This document shows positions 18,022 through 27,128 of a stretch of 64,000 nucleotides of DNA, one piece after another. Source of the DNA: Niabella sp. Its GTDB lineage: Bacteria; Bacteroidota; Bacteroidia; Chitinophagales; Chitinophagaceae. Position 1 is the first letter of the stretch; each line of letters begins with the position of its first letter. Position numbers and translations under genes: made by a program. Location: contig NZ_JASLGT010000016.1 in NCBI RefSeq assembly GCF_030150205.1, positions 124,001 to 188,000 of the forward strand. Direction: 5' to 3'. A model generated the notes under the pieces. That model saw only the letters and a program-made list of their open reading frames with translations, did no database searches and was not told where the DNA came from.

Positions 18022-19593
18022 ATGAAAGCCATCTCGTTGAGGATTTTTATAATGCTATGTAGTTCGCCGCTACTCATACGCGCACAATTGCCAGCGTTTC
18101 CGCTGGAGGTAAAGGTAGCGGCCGGATGGCTGAAAGGGTTCGCGGAGAACGGGTTAACCCTATTCAGGGGCGTTCCGTTTGCCGCACCGCCTGTGGCACA
18201 GTTAAGATGGAAGGCGCCCCGGCCGGTTATCGCATGGGCAGGAGTAAGGTCTGCAGAACATTTTGCACCATCACCCATGCAGCAGGGAAACCCGGCTGCC
18301 GGGAAAAGCGAGGATTGTCTGTATCTGAACATCTGGACACCTGCAAAGGATCAAAAAGAAAGGTTGCCCGTTATGGTCTGGATCTATGGCGGCGGCTTTA
18401 GTTCAGGCTCGGCGGCAGACCCCTGGTATGACGGAAGTGCATTGGCGCGGAAGGGTGTTGTTTTTGTAAGTATTGCTTACCGTGTAGGCCCTTTGGGTTT
18501 CTTAGCGCATCCGGCATTGAGCGCCGAAAATAAAAATCATGTCTCGGGAAACTATGGTTTGCTTGATCAGATCGCGGCCTTGCAATGGATACAGCATAAT
18601 ATTGCCCGGTTTGGCGGCGATCCCCAAAAAGTTACCATTTTTGGAGAATCGGCAGGAGGCATTTCTGTTAGCATGCTATGCGCGTCACCGTTAGCCAAGG
18701 GGCTTTTTCGCGGCGCCATATCGCAAAGTGGCGGATCCTTTGGACCCGCTTCAATTGCATCCATTACTTATCCCGGTGAAAATATGAAGGGTTTAAAACC
18801 GGCAGAAGAAGAAGGGGAGCGGTATCTTGAAAAAGCAGGTGTATCAACGATTGAGGGGCTGCGCAATACACCCGCTGATCAATTACCCATGGGCTGGGGT
18901 GTGGGGGGCAGTTCCTGGCCTGTTGTTGACGGGTATGTGATTCCTGATGTGCAATATAAATTATATGATAAGGGCCGGTACAATGATGTGCCGGTGATGA
19001 TAGGTTATAACTCGGATGAGGGCTTAAGTTTTTCGCCGGGAAAAACACCGAAAGACTGTATCGATGCTGTGCATAAACGGTATGGAAAGTTTGCAGATGC
19101 GTTGCTCAAAGCCTATCCTGTTGGCGATGCTGTGGTATTACGCTCTGCGCGTAATTTGTCCCGGGATGCTGCTTTTGGCTGGCATAACTATGCATGGGCC
19201 AACCTGCAATCCCGCACCGGTAAATCAAAAGTCTTTTATTATTTTTTTGATCAGCACCTGGTCCGTCCCAAAACGGATCCCGAATTTGACCACGGTTCGC
19301 CCCATGCTCAGGATGTATCCTATGTTTTTCAGCATTTGGATGCCTCCGATCCGCAAACCAGTAAATCAGATATGGTCATTTCAAAAGCTATGGGTGATTA
19401 CTGGATAAATTTTGTAAAGTATGGCAGCCCCAATAGCAGCGCATGGCCCCACTGGCCGGCATTTACCGGCAAAAAGCAGGCCGTGATGTATTTTGCTGAA
19501 ACACCCCATACAGGTCCTGTGCCGGATGCGCCGGCATTAAAAGTGCTGGACCAGTATTTTAAATGGAAAATATATGGCGACAAAACGAATTAA
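18022..19593 (+). CDS. Secreted type-B carboxylesterase (alpha/beta hydrolase)
   Basis: A 523-residue protein with a signal peptide (about 1-21). It follows the carboxylesterase type-B pattern: GLTLFRGVPFAAPPVAQLRW, EDCLYLNIWTP, PVMVWIYGGGF (oxyanion hole), and the nucleophile elbow GESAGG with Ser210. Acidic and histidine members are expected near NSDEG and FDHGSPHAQDV. It could cleave acetyl or other esters from hemicellulose, complementing the SGNH esterase, but type-B esterases are promiscuous and the real substrate is unknown. Confidence 0.9.
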   Translation: MKAISLRIFIMLCSSPLLIRAQLPAFPLEVKVAAGWLKGFAENGLTLFRGVPFAAPPVAQLRWKAPRPVIAWAGVRSAEHFAPSPMQQGNPAAGKSEDCLYLNIWTPAKDQKERLPVMVWIYGGGFSSGSAADPWYDGSALARKGVVFVSIAYRVGPLGFLAHPALSAENKNHVSGNYGLLDQIAALQWIQHNIARFGGDPQKVTIFGESAGGISVSMLCASPLAKGLFRGAISQSGGSFGPASIASITYPGENMKGLKPAEEEGERYLEKAGVSTIEGLRNTPADQLPMGWGVGGSSWPVVDGYVIPDVQYKLYDKGRYNDVPVMIGYNSDEGLSFSPGKTPKDCIDAVHKRYGKFADALLKAYPVGDAVVLRSARNLSRDAAFGWHNYAWANLQSRTGKSKVFYYFFDQHLVRPKTDPEFDHGSPHAQDVSYVFQHLDASDPQTSKSDMVISKAMGDYWINFVKYGSPNSSAWPHWPAFTGKKQAVMYFAETPHTGPVPDAPALKVLDQYFKWKIYGDKTN

Positions 19594-19597
19594 AATG

Positions 19598-19687
19598 AAC
19601 CGCAGCGAACAGGAGAAGCAGAGGCTTACGCAGAGATTTGATTTCCCCCTCTGCGAAATACTCAGCGCTCTCAACAACGCTGCGGTT
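19598..19687. repeat. Inverted-repeat element with AACCGCAGCG ends
   Basis: A 90-base segment bounded by perfect 10-base inverted repeats (AACCGCAGCG and CGCTGCGGTT), with internal CGCAGAG and CTCTGCG pairs. It lies four bases after the esterase stop and 36 bases before the GH42 start. A degenerate relative (AAACCGCAAGGGGCGC) appears near 63455. Confidence 0.6.
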
Positions 19688-19723
19688 GGCCGCCTCACAA
19701 TAAAGACAATCAGAAAATAACAC

Positions 19724-21808
19724 ATGAAAAGAATACTGGCTTTTATTACGACGGGTTTATGGTTTGTTTCGGTTTATGCACAACCGGCCCGGCAGTTTTT
19801 TTCAGATGAGCCGTTAATGATCAGCGGCATCTATTATTATCCCGAGCACTGGGATAAAAGCCAATGGGAACGGGATATCAAAAAGATCGCTGAAATGGGT
19901 TATGGGTTTGTGCACCTGGCCGAATTTGCATGGGCCGATTTAGAACCCGAAGAAGGGCAATTTAATTTTGCATGGCTTGATACGGTGGTCAATCTATGTG
20001 AGCAACACCATTTAAAAGTGCTGATGTGCACTCAATCGGCGACCATGCCGGCCTGGATGCGGGATAAATATCCCGAAACCTATATGATGTACGGGAATTA
20101 TATTCGTGGAGAACATGGTACCCGTGGCTTGGGCTCCATTGTCAATCCTAAATACCGGTTCTTTGTAGAGCGGATGACGGCTCAGATAGCCAAACATTAC
20201 GGGCAAAACAAAAATATTATCGGCTGGCAGCTGGATAATGAGCCCGATGCAAAAACCGATTATAGCCCCTCCTCGCAAAACGCTTTCCGGCAATGGCTGA
20301 AAAACAAATACAAAAATATAGGCGCGCTGAATGCCGCCTGGGGCAATGCTTTCTGGAGCCAGCGCTTCAATGATTTTAAACAGGTCCTTATTCCCAATGC
20401 TACCCTGGTTAACTGGTGGGGAAACAATCCGCACGCGTTGCTCGATCTGAAAAGATATTCGGCAGACGCGCAGGCTGCATTTCTCGATTTCCAGTCGGCC
20501 ATTTTAAGAAAATATATTGCTGCACCGCAATTCATCACTACGAATTATACAGCTGTTTGTACGGGTGCCGATCCGCGGCTGACCCGGAAAATGGACTTTG
20601 CAACCTATACGGCTTACCCGAATGGGGGCGCTAATAACCTGGGACCTTCAGGGTTCCGGTTAGGCGATGGCAAAACAGTTCTGTTCGCAGCGGAATATTT
20701 TAAATCCGTGGGTGGGTTCACCGGCGTTATGGAAATGCAACCGGGACCAACCAATTGGGCCACCCCGGCATCATTGCTTTTGCCCGGCGCTGTGCGGATG
20801 TGGCTCTACCACAGTTTTGCAGCCGGTGGAAGGATCGCCTGCTCTTACCGCTTCCGGCAGATTTTGTATGGGGCCGAACAATACCATGCCGGTGTAATCA
20901 AAACAGACGGCGTAACCCCATCGCCGGGTGGTGAAGAATACATACAGTTCAACAATGAAATAAAAGAATTGAAGAAATGGTACAAACCCAATCTGCCCCT
21001 TCCCGTAAAATTAGCGGCGCGTAAAACCGCTATTGTCTGGAACCTTGAAAATTACTGGACCATCGACCGCCAGCAGCAAACCGGGCACTGGGATACCTGG
21101 AATTACCCGGTAAAGTTCCTCGAAATGGCAAAATCCTTCGGTGCACCGGCGGATGTGGTGGATGAAAAAACTGATTTATCAAACTACAAAGTGGTGATCA
21201 TTCCCGCTTACGAAATGGCGGATGCTGCATTGATAAAAAAATGGGAAGATTATGTGGCGCAGGGTGGGCATTTGATCATTACCTGCCGCACCGCAACAAA
21301 AGATCACAACGGGCATTTTTGGGAAGGAGAAACCGCTGCCCCGCTTTCAAACCTGACCGGCACGCGTATTACAGCAACCGATATGCTTCCTTCCAATACC
21401 AAAGGCGATATTCTTTCCGGCCAGGACCATTACAGCTGGAACTGCTGGGGCGATCTATTGAAGCCCGGCGATAACGGCACGGTGCTGGCAAGCTACAATG
21501 ACCAGTTTTATAAAGGCAGTGCAGCAGTTGTAAAAAGGAATATTGGCAGGGGATCGGTAACCTATATCGGTGTGGTTACCGATGATATGAAATTAGAAAA
21601 AGAGATATTGAAAAATAATTACCGGGAAGCGGGCGCCGATGTTGAGGATTATCCGCCCGGTGTGTATGTTTACTGGCGGGATGGCTTTTATGTTGCAGTA
21701 AACTATTCTTCGGATAACTACCCGGTGAAATTGCCCGGCAACGCTGCTATTCTCATTGGGGAACCAACACTAAAGCCCGCAGGCGTATTGGTGTGGAAGG
21801 AAGATTAA
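19724..21808 (+). CDS. GH42 beta-galactosidase
   Basis: A 694-residue protein with a signal peptide (about 1-19). GH42 features are GIYYYPEHWDKSQWERDIKK, the acid/base Glu173 in WQLDNEPD, and the nucleophile Glu337 in VMEMQPGPTNW. A trimerisation-type Rossmann domain (about 435-640, VVIIPAYEMADAALI) and a small C-terminal beta domain complete the usual length. It would release beta-linked galactose from oligosaccharides. It is the last gene on the + strand of this locus, and no terminator with a strong U-run is evident after it. Confidence 0.93.
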   Translation: MKRILAFITTGLWFVSVYAQPARQFFSDEPLMISGIYYYPEHWDKSQWERDIKKIAEMGYGFVHLAEFAWADLEPEEGQFNFAWLDTVVNLCEQHHLKVLMCTQSATMPAWMRDKYPETYMMYGNYIRGEHGTRGLGSIVNPKYRFFVERMTAQIAKHYGQNKNIIGWQLDNEPDAKTDYSPSSQNAFRQWLKNKYKNIGALNAAWGNAFWSQRFNDFKQVLIPNATLVNWWGNNPHALLDLKRYSADAQAAFLDFQSAILRKYIAAPQFITTNYTAVCTGADPRLTRKMDFATYTAYPNGGANNLGPSGFRLGDGKTVLFAAEYFKSVGGFTGVMEMQPGPTNWATPASLLLPGAVRMWLYHSFAAGGRIACSYRFRQILYGAEQYHAGVIKTDGVTPSPGGEEYIQFNNEIKELKKWYKPNLPLPVKLAARKTAIVWNLENYWTIDRQQQTGHWDTWNYPVKFLEMAKSFGAPADVVDEKTDLSNYKVVIIPAYEMADAALIKKWEDYVAQGGHLIITCRTATKDHNGHFWEGETAAPLSNLTGTRITATDMLPSNTKGDILSGQDHYSWNCWGDLLKPGDNGTVLASYNDQFYKGSAAVVKRNIGRGSVTYIGVVTDDMKLEKEILKNNYREAGADVEDYPPGVYVYWRDGFYVAVNYSSDNYPVKLPGNAAILIGEPTLKPAGVLVWKED

Positions 21809-22413
21809 AAGCCAGTGGCTTGCCGGATATTGTTCGACTATAAGTTGCCCGTACGCATGAGCCAGGTTTTTCAAAAAGGTTATAACAGGAATGGGGGCTC
21901 CAAAAGGGGGAACAGGAAGATGGCCTGATATGTCGTTAGTAATTATTATAAAGGAAGATAATTTCCTAAAGTTGCTGCTTTTAGTATTAACCAAATTTAA
22001 TCACAACGAATACGGAGGGGATGATTTATGTCACGCCAAACGAGTATTATACTTCAGTTGCGACTGTCAAATAATAAATGGGGGGCTTTTTACCCATTGT
22101 TGTAAAATGGCCAGGTAGAATGCGGTGAAGTATCAAAAGCTAATGGGGGGTGTGAAAGCTCAAAAGAATCAAAAACCGGATAGAATATTAGATTAAAATA
22201 AAAGAAAAAACAACTGTCACAACTTCAAGAAGCATCTTCGAAATGTTGATATCTGATCAGTGATCCACATGCTATTAATCCGCTAAGTTTTTTCGGCAAA
22301 AGTATATATTCACCCCGATCCATAATAAAGTAACCGGGCAATAAAAAACGGCAATCCTATAAAAAATTGCCGTTTCATTTTTTGTGAGAGTTTACTATCT
22401 ACCAAAAAAATTG
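21809..22413. other. 605-base gap between the PUL and tRNA-Met
   Basis: No gene is supported. A 26-codon ORF starting at 22028 has a GGAGG-like site but no recognisable product. The only clear signal is the terminator hairpin at 22346. The left part after GH42 is purine-rich and may hold remnants of the PUL end. Confidence 0.5.
22346..22383 (-). terminator. Intrinsic terminator of tRNA-Met
   Basis: Perfect 10-base arms (AAACGGCAAT and ATTGCCGTTT) with a 10-base loop. Read on the - strand the hairpin is followed by TTTTTTATT, so it suits termination after the tRNA at 22414. The + strand copy also ends in TTTT, so it may act both ways. Confidence 0.8.
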
Positions 22414-22487
22414 TAGCGGGATCGGGAGTTGAACCCGAGACCTTTGGGTTATGAATCCAACGCTCTAACCACCTGAGCTACCCCGCC
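22414..22487 (-). tRNA. tRNA-Met (anticodon CAT)
   Basis: The - strand folds into a 74-base cloverleaf: acceptor GGCGGGG pairing with TCCCGCT (two G-U pairs), D-arm GCTC..GAGC, anticodon stem TTGGA/CCCAA (last pair G-U-like at its edge) with loop TTCATAA giving CAT, T-arm TCGGG TTCAACT CCCGA, and discriminator A. CCA is not encoded. The acceptor opens with a paired base and there is no initiator-type GGG/CCC anticodon stem. It is therefore elongator Met or a precursor of tRNA-Ile2; I favour Met. Confidence 0.92.
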
Positions 22488-22599
22488 ATTCTGTAAACAA
22501 AGTGATTGGTATTGAATCACCAATTTATTTACCGGGCCGCAAAAATAGTCATTCTTTCCGTAATTTGGAAATCAATTTCCGGATTTTCTGAAAAATGTT

Positions 22600-22929
22600 T
22601 TAGCCGGCCGCATCCATAATATCTTCCATATAAACGGCGCTATGACTTTCATCATACACACATTTCCCGTTTTTGATCAGTAAAACCTGCGGCGATTCAT
22701 GCCGGATCCCGTAACGTTCGGCAATGGCATTGGAAATAGGGCGGTAGGCAATAAGATCCAGGTAGTAAAAATCAACCGCCTCCGGAAGACTTCCTTTATT
22801 CAGCCGGCTTTTTATAACGCTGCTGATAGAGCAGCGGGTGCTATGTTTAAATATCAGCTGGGGCCGGCTTGCTGATGCCCGGTCGATCTCCTCCAGCTGT
22901 GCTTCATTTTCCAGGGGAATCCAGTTCAT
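22600..22929 (-). CDS. ytxJ: Bacillithiol-linked monothiol redox protein YtxJ
   Basis: A 109-residue thioredoxin-fold protein. The motif FKHSTRCSIS with a single Cys33 is the signature of the YtxJ (DUF2847) family, proposed monothiol bacilliredoxins that remove bacillithiol from oxidised proteins. The downstream segment ESPQVLLIKNGKCVYDESH is the cis-Pro side of the fold. It starts 15 bases after yebC, so the two are probably one operon. bshC, the last enzyme of bacillithiol synthesis, is in the same window at 46235. Confidence 0.9.
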   Translation of the reverse strand: MNWIPLENEAQLEEIDRASASRPQLIFKHSTRCSISSVIKSRLNKGSLPEAVDFYYLDLIAYRPISNAIAERYGIRHESPQVLLIKNGKCVYDESHSAVYMEDIMDAAG

Positions 22930-22944
22930 CTCGTTTTGTTCAGA

Positions 22945-23667
22945 CTATTGCATATTGTGAAAAACCTTCTGTACATCATCATCCTGCTCCAGGCGCTCGA
23001 TCAGTTTACTCACTTCTTCGGCCTGCTCATCCGTTACCGGAACGGTAGTACCGGGGATCCATTCTACCTCTGCGCTGATGGGCGTGATATTTCGTTCTTC
23101 CAGGGCCTTTTGCATATTGCCGAAATCAGTAAATCCAACCCGTACTACCAATACCTCTTTACCATTTTCGTCGGTGCTTTCACCCAGCTCCTCTAAACCG
23201 GCATCGATCAGCTCCAGCTCCAGGTCTTCAGCATTTAATCCTTCAGGATTCAATTTAAATACCCCCATTTTGGTAAACTGGAAGGCCACGCTGCCGCTGT
23301 TACCCAGGGTGCCGCCGCCTTTATTAAAATGCGATTTTACGTTGGCTACCGTGCGTACATGGTTATCCGTTGCCGTTTCCACCAGGATGGCCACCCCATG
23401 TGGTCCGTATCCTTCATAAAGAATCTCATCATAATTCTCCATTTCCTTGCCCTGCGCCCGCTTAATGGCTGCTTCCACGCGATCCTTGGGCATGTTTACA
23501 CTTTTGGCGTTCTGCATACAACGGCGCAGGGCCGCGTTGGTGGCGGGATCGGGTCCACCGGCCTTCACAGCAATGGCGATTTCTTTACCGATACGCGTAA
23601 ATTGTTTTGCCATACGGTCGTAGCGGGCAAACATGCTGGCTTTTCGAACTTCAAATATCCTTCCCAT
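22945..23667 (-). CDS. yebC: YebC/PmpR (TACO1) family protein
   Basis: A 240-residue protein of typical family length. Diagnostic segments are MGRIFEVRKASMFARYDRMA at the start, then GPDPATNAALRRCMQNAKSVNMP, YEGYGPHGVAILVETATDN and a C-terminal EVEWIPGTTVPVTDEQAE. The family was annotated as transcription regulators, while recent work links members to translation of proline-rich stretches by the ribosome. It is cytoplasmic. Its start lies about 35 bases after a consensus -7 element at 23702. Confidence 0.96.
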   Translation of the reverse strand: MGRIFEVRKASMFARYDRMAKQFTRIGKEIAIAVKAGGPDPATNAALRRCMQNAKSVNMPKDRVEAAIKRAQGKEMENYDEILYEGYGPHGVAILVETATDNHVRTVANVKSHFNKGGGTLGNSGSVAFQFTKMGVFKLNPEGLNAEDLELELIDAGLEELGESTDENGKEVLVVRVGFTDFGNMQKALEERNITPISAEVEWIPGTTVPVTDEQAEEVSKLIERLEQDDDVQKVFHNMQ

Positions 23668-23701
23668 ATAAATATCTTTCTACTTACTGTTAATAAGGGT
23701 G

Positions 23702-23709
23702 CAAATTTA
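23702..23709 (-). promoter_or_regulatory. Bacteroidota -7 promoter element for yebC-ytxJ
   Basis: The - strand reads TAAATTTG, a full match to TAnnTTTG, placed about 35 bases before the yebC start. No clear TTTG -33 box is visible at the usual distance. Confidence 0.5.
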
Positions 23710-23736
23710 TGGCTTCTTTGACGAAGTATAAAAAAA

Positions 23737-23760
23737 CAGCCTGTATTTAAAGACAGGCTG
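23737..23760 (-). terminator. Intrinsic terminator of the APC permease gene
   Basis: CAGCCTGT and ACAGGCTG arms with an 8-base loop. On the - strand it is followed by TTTTTTTAT, 28 bases beyond the permease stop codon. Confidence 0.85.
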
Positions 23761-23788
23761 TGCTAAATTTTTTATGATTGTTCAGTGA

Positions 23789-25471
23789 TTAGTTTTCGGC
23801 TGCAGGTGCTGTTTTTGCCGAGCGGTTGGCCAGGAAAAGGATCAGGTGCAGCACCGCAAAACCAACAGAAAAATAAAATAAGCCCGTGTCCGGAACATTG
23901 GTGGTGTAATGATGTGCACAGGCCACGATCGCCAGGATCACCGCCATCACAAGCCCCGTGTTGGAAACGGTCCGGTAACTTTTGCTGTCATGTTTGCCTT
24001 TATTCAGAATACTATGTTTGAGTCCGAAAAACAGGTATACATCCATACCAATCAGCATCCATACAATCAAACGGATCCAGGTATCGAATGGAAGGAATGC
24101 CATCATACCGAAGCAAACAATAACGCCCAAGATGGGAACCAGGGGAACCATCGGTGTTTTAAATGCCCTGGGAGCGTCGGGATTCGACTTCCGGAGAATG
24201 ATCACGCCGATACAAACCAGGATGAAGGCAAACAGGGTACCGATGCTGGTCATTTCGCCCACAACCCTTCCTGGAACAAAGGCTGCAAACAAGCTTACAA
24301 ATAGCATAAAGAACAAATTGGAACGGGCTGGCGTACGGTACTTGGAGTGTACCACCGAAAAGAATTTAGGCAGCAAGCCGTCGCTGCTCATGGAATAGAA
24401 TACACGGCTTTGGCCAAGCAGCATCACCAGAATCACCGACGCATATCCCAGCAGGATGGCAATGATAATGGTATTGTTCAGCCAGGGATAGGCGGGTTGA
24501 ATTTTACCGCTGGCATCCGCAACACCCATATGATCAATGGCCGTAGCTACCGGAGCGAGGTGATCACTGGAAGATCCCTGTCCGAATTCGGTATAATGCG
24601 CCACACCAACCATCACATAGGCAAAGATGATATACAACACCGTACAGATCAGCAAAGAACCCATGATGCCGATGGGCATGGCCTTTTTTGGGTTTTTTGT
24701 TTCCTGGGCGGCAGTGGAAACCGCATCGAAACCGATATAGGCAAAAAAGACGACTGCGGCAGCACGGATGATACCAGACCAGCCAAACTTTCCAAACTCA
24801 CCCTGGTTTTCCGGGATCAGGGGTTGCAGGTTTTCAGGACGCACATATTTAAAGCCTACAAAAATAAAAGTGAGCACGATGGCCACTTTTAATACTACAA
24901 TAATCGTATTTACCAACGCAGATTCGCTGGTTCCTTTAATTAATACCAGCGACATCAGTACCACTATAAATACAGCCGGAAGGTTCATAAAGCCATGTGT
25001 TCCGTCTGCGGCGGTATCAAAAGGGGTCATCATTAAATGCTGCGGGAGCGAAACCCCGAAGGTGGCAAACAATTTAGAAAGGTAACCGGACCAGCTGGAG
25101 GCAACGGTGGCCGCACCGACGGCGTATTCCAATACCAGGTCCCAGCCGATGATCCAGGCAATAAATTCACCCATGGTCGCATAACTATAGGTATAGGCAC
25201 TACCGGCAACAGGGATCATTGAAGCAAATTCCGCATAGCACAGCCCTGCAAAGGCACAGCCCAGCGCAGCAACTATAAAGGAGATCATAATGGCGGGGCC
25301 GGCATAGTTAGCCGCGGCCATCCCGGTAATGGAAAACAGCCCGGCTCCGATAATGGCACCAATCCCCAAAGCCACCAGTGACCATGAGGTGAGTGTTTTT
25401 TTCAGCCCTTTTTCAGACTCCTCGGCTTCAGCTAGTAAGGTATGCAATGGTTTTTTTACAAATAATCCCAT
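23789..25471 (-). CDS. APC superfamily amino acid permease (cationic amino acid transporter-like)
   Basis: A 560-residue inner-membrane protein with about 14 hydrophobic segments. The first helix reads LVALGIGAIIGAGLFSITGMAA, the APC substrate-binding signature, preceded by a soluble N-terminus (SEKGLKKTLTSWSL). GFDAVSTAAQETKNPKKAMPIGI in the middle is typical of the CAT-like and YfnA-like branch. It would take up an amino acid by proton coupling; the substrate cannot be read from sequence. It is monocistronic, with its own terminator. Confidence 0.92.
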   Translation of the reverse strand: MGLFVKKPLHTLLAEAEESEKGLKKTLTSWSLVALGIGAIIGAGLFSITGMAAANYAGPAIMISFIVAALGCAFAGLCYAEFASMIPVAGSAYTYSYATMGEFIAWIIGWDLVLEYAVGAATVASSWSGYLSKLFATFGVSLPQHLMMTPFDTAADGTHGFMNLPAVFIVVLMSLVLIKGTSESALVNTIIVVLKVAIVLTFIFVGFKYVRPENLQPLIPENQGEFGKFGWSGIIRAAAVVFFAYIGFDAVSTAAQETKNPKKAMPIGIMGSLLICTVLYIIFAYVMVGVAHYTEFGQGSSSDHLAPVATAIDHMGVADASGKIQPAYPWLNNTIIIAILLGYASVILVMLLGQSRVFYSMSSDGLLPKFFSVVHSKYRTPARSNLFFMLFVSLFAAFVPGRVVGEMTSIGTLFAFILVCIGVIILRKSNPDAPRAFKTPMVPLVPILGVIVCFGMMAFLPFDTWIRLIVWMLIGMDVYLFFGLKHSILNKGKHDSKSYRTVSNTGLVMAVILAIVACAHHYTTNVPDTGLFYFSVGFAVLHLILFLANRSAKTAPAAEN

Positions 25472-25620
25472 AAGGCGAAATCTTTAATGAGTAGTTTATT
25501 TTTTTAACAAAATATAATATACTAATGAAAAGTAAGCAATAATACGTTTCCCGGAGATAACTTATTCTATTTTTTTAAAAAATTATTAAAAAGGGAACTG
25601 CCTTTTTCAGGCTAAACCTT

Positions 25621-25628
25621 TAGTTTTG
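25621..25628 (+). promoter_or_regulatory. -7 promoter element of the symporter gene
   Basis: TAGTTTTG matches TAnnTTTG. It overlaps an in-frame TTG at 25626, which therefore cannot be the start; this supports the ATG at 25647. Confidence 0.5.
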
Positions 25629-25646
25629 GCAAATAACTACTCGACT

Positions 25647-27119
25647 ATGAACAAAAGAAAAGCCGGGTTTCTTTCTATTATACTTTTTACAATTGCTGCT
25701 GCTTTTCACCTCATACATGAAGAATGGACCCCGATGCCGGGCGCGTTGCTTTTTGGCCTGCGGTGGATCGTGATCGGTAGCCTGATCCTTTTCGCCGGGT
25801 ATAAACGGTCGCTCACTACCTGGATCTTTGTGGCCATGGCCATCGGGATCGAGATCGGGGTCGATTTTCCGGCGTTCTCGCAGAACCTTAAATTTCTAAG
25901 CACCATCTTCCTGCGGCTGATCAAAACCATTGTGGCGCCCTTATTATTCTCTACGCTGGTGGTGGGTATTGCCAGTCACAGTAATCTCAAACAGGTAGGA
26001 CGGATGGGGTGGAAGTCTATACTTTATTTTGAGATAGTAACCACTTTCGCCTTGATAATAGGGTTGGTGTTTATAAATATTACCCAGGCAGGAAGCGGTA
26101 TTAAAGTACCCGAGGCCCTGTTGAAAGACCTTCCCCGTTCCCAGGAAAAAGTGTTGCAGCAAAAAGTGATCACCATTATGGATAGCGCCGGGGTACCGGT
26201 GCCGCCGCATTTGATTGATAAACTGCCCGATCCTTCTGAGAAAACATGGCAAGATCATATCGTCGATATCTTCCCGGAAAATATTGTAAAATCAATATAT
26301 GAGGGAAATGTGCTGCCCATCGTGGTATTCAGCCTCATTTTTGGGATCTCGCTGGCCATGCTTTCCGAACAACGGAAAAAGCCGCTGATCGATTTTACGG
26401 AAAGCCTTTCCGAAACCATGTTCAAATTTACCAACCTGATCATGCACTTTGCGCCCTTCGGCGTGGGTGCTGCTATCTCCGTTACGGTGGGGCACCTGGG
26501 TATTGATATTTTAAAGAACCTGGGGATGCTGTTGATAACCCTGTATCTGGCACTATTTGCATTTATATTGGTAATATTGGTACCCATTGCCCTGTTTGTG
26601 GCGCGCATTCCCCTGCGGCGATTTATACAGGCCATTAAAGAACCGGTTTCCATTGCTTTTGCCACTACCAGTTCAGATTCTGCTTTACCTAAAGCGTTGG
26701 CTAACATGGAGAAGTTTGGCGTACCTCGAAAAATAGTTTCGTTCGTGATCCCGACAGGATATACCTTTAACCTGGATGGTACCACCCTTTATTTATCATT
26801 GGCGTCGGTATTTGTGGCCCAGGCTGCAGGGATCCATTTGTCCTTTGGGGAGCAGCTGATGATTGGCCTGTCGCTGATGCTGAGCAGCAAAGGTGTGGCT
26901 GCGGTACCGCGGGCTTCACTGGTGATCCTGATCGCTACGGCGCATACCTTTAATTTACCCTTATGGCCCATCATGGCTATTTATGGAATTGATGAGCTGA
27001 TGGATATGGCCCGCACTTCTGTTAATGTTATCGGAAATACCCTGGCAAGTTGTGTAATTGCCCGTTGGGAAGGAGAATTTGATGAACAAAAAGCCTTGAA
27101 TTTTGTAGAGGATAATTAA
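25647..27119 (+). CDS. Dicarboxylate/amino acid:cation symporter (DAACS, GltP/DctA family)
   Basis: A 490-residue membrane transporter. Family marks are the serine-rich re-entrant loop ATTSSDSALPKAL, the FVIPTGYTFNLDGTTLYLSL motif, the second re-entrant loop MLSSKGVAAVPRASLVIL, and DELMDMARTSVNVIGNTLA near the end. These are the substrate and sodium or proton sites of GltPh-like proteins. The probable substrate is glutamate, aspartate or a C4-dicarboxylate. The DedA gene follows after 9 bases. Confidence 0.94.
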   Translation: MNKRKAGFLSIILFTIAAAFHLIHEEWTPMPGALLFGLRWIVIGSLILFAGYKRSLTTWIFVAMAIGIEIGVDFPAFSQNLKFLSTIFLRLIKTIVAPLLFSTLVVGIASHSNLKQVGRMGWKSILYFEIVTTFALIIGLVFINITQAGSGIKVPEALLKDLPRSQEKVLQQKVITIMDSAGVPVPPHLIDKLPDPSEKTWQDHIVDIFPENIVKSIYEGNVLPIVVFSLIFGISLAMLSEQRKKPLIDFTESLSETMFKFTNLIMHFAPFGVGAAISVTVGHLGIDILKNLGMLLITLYLALFAFILVILVPIALFVARIPLRRFIQAIKEPVSIAFATTSSDSALPKALANMEKFGVPRKIVSFVIPTGYTFNLDGTTLYLSLASVFVAQAAGIHLSFGEQLMIGLSLMLSSKGVAAVPRASLVILIATAHTFNLPLWPIMAIYGIDELMDMARTSVNVIGNTLASCVIARWEGEFDEQKALNFVEDN

Positions 27120-27128
27120 AACCAAATA

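Noticed and set aside
22028..22105. 26-codon ORF with a GGAGG-like sequence upstream
   Set aside because: Too short and without recognisable motif, terminator or repeats that would support a leader peptide or small protein.
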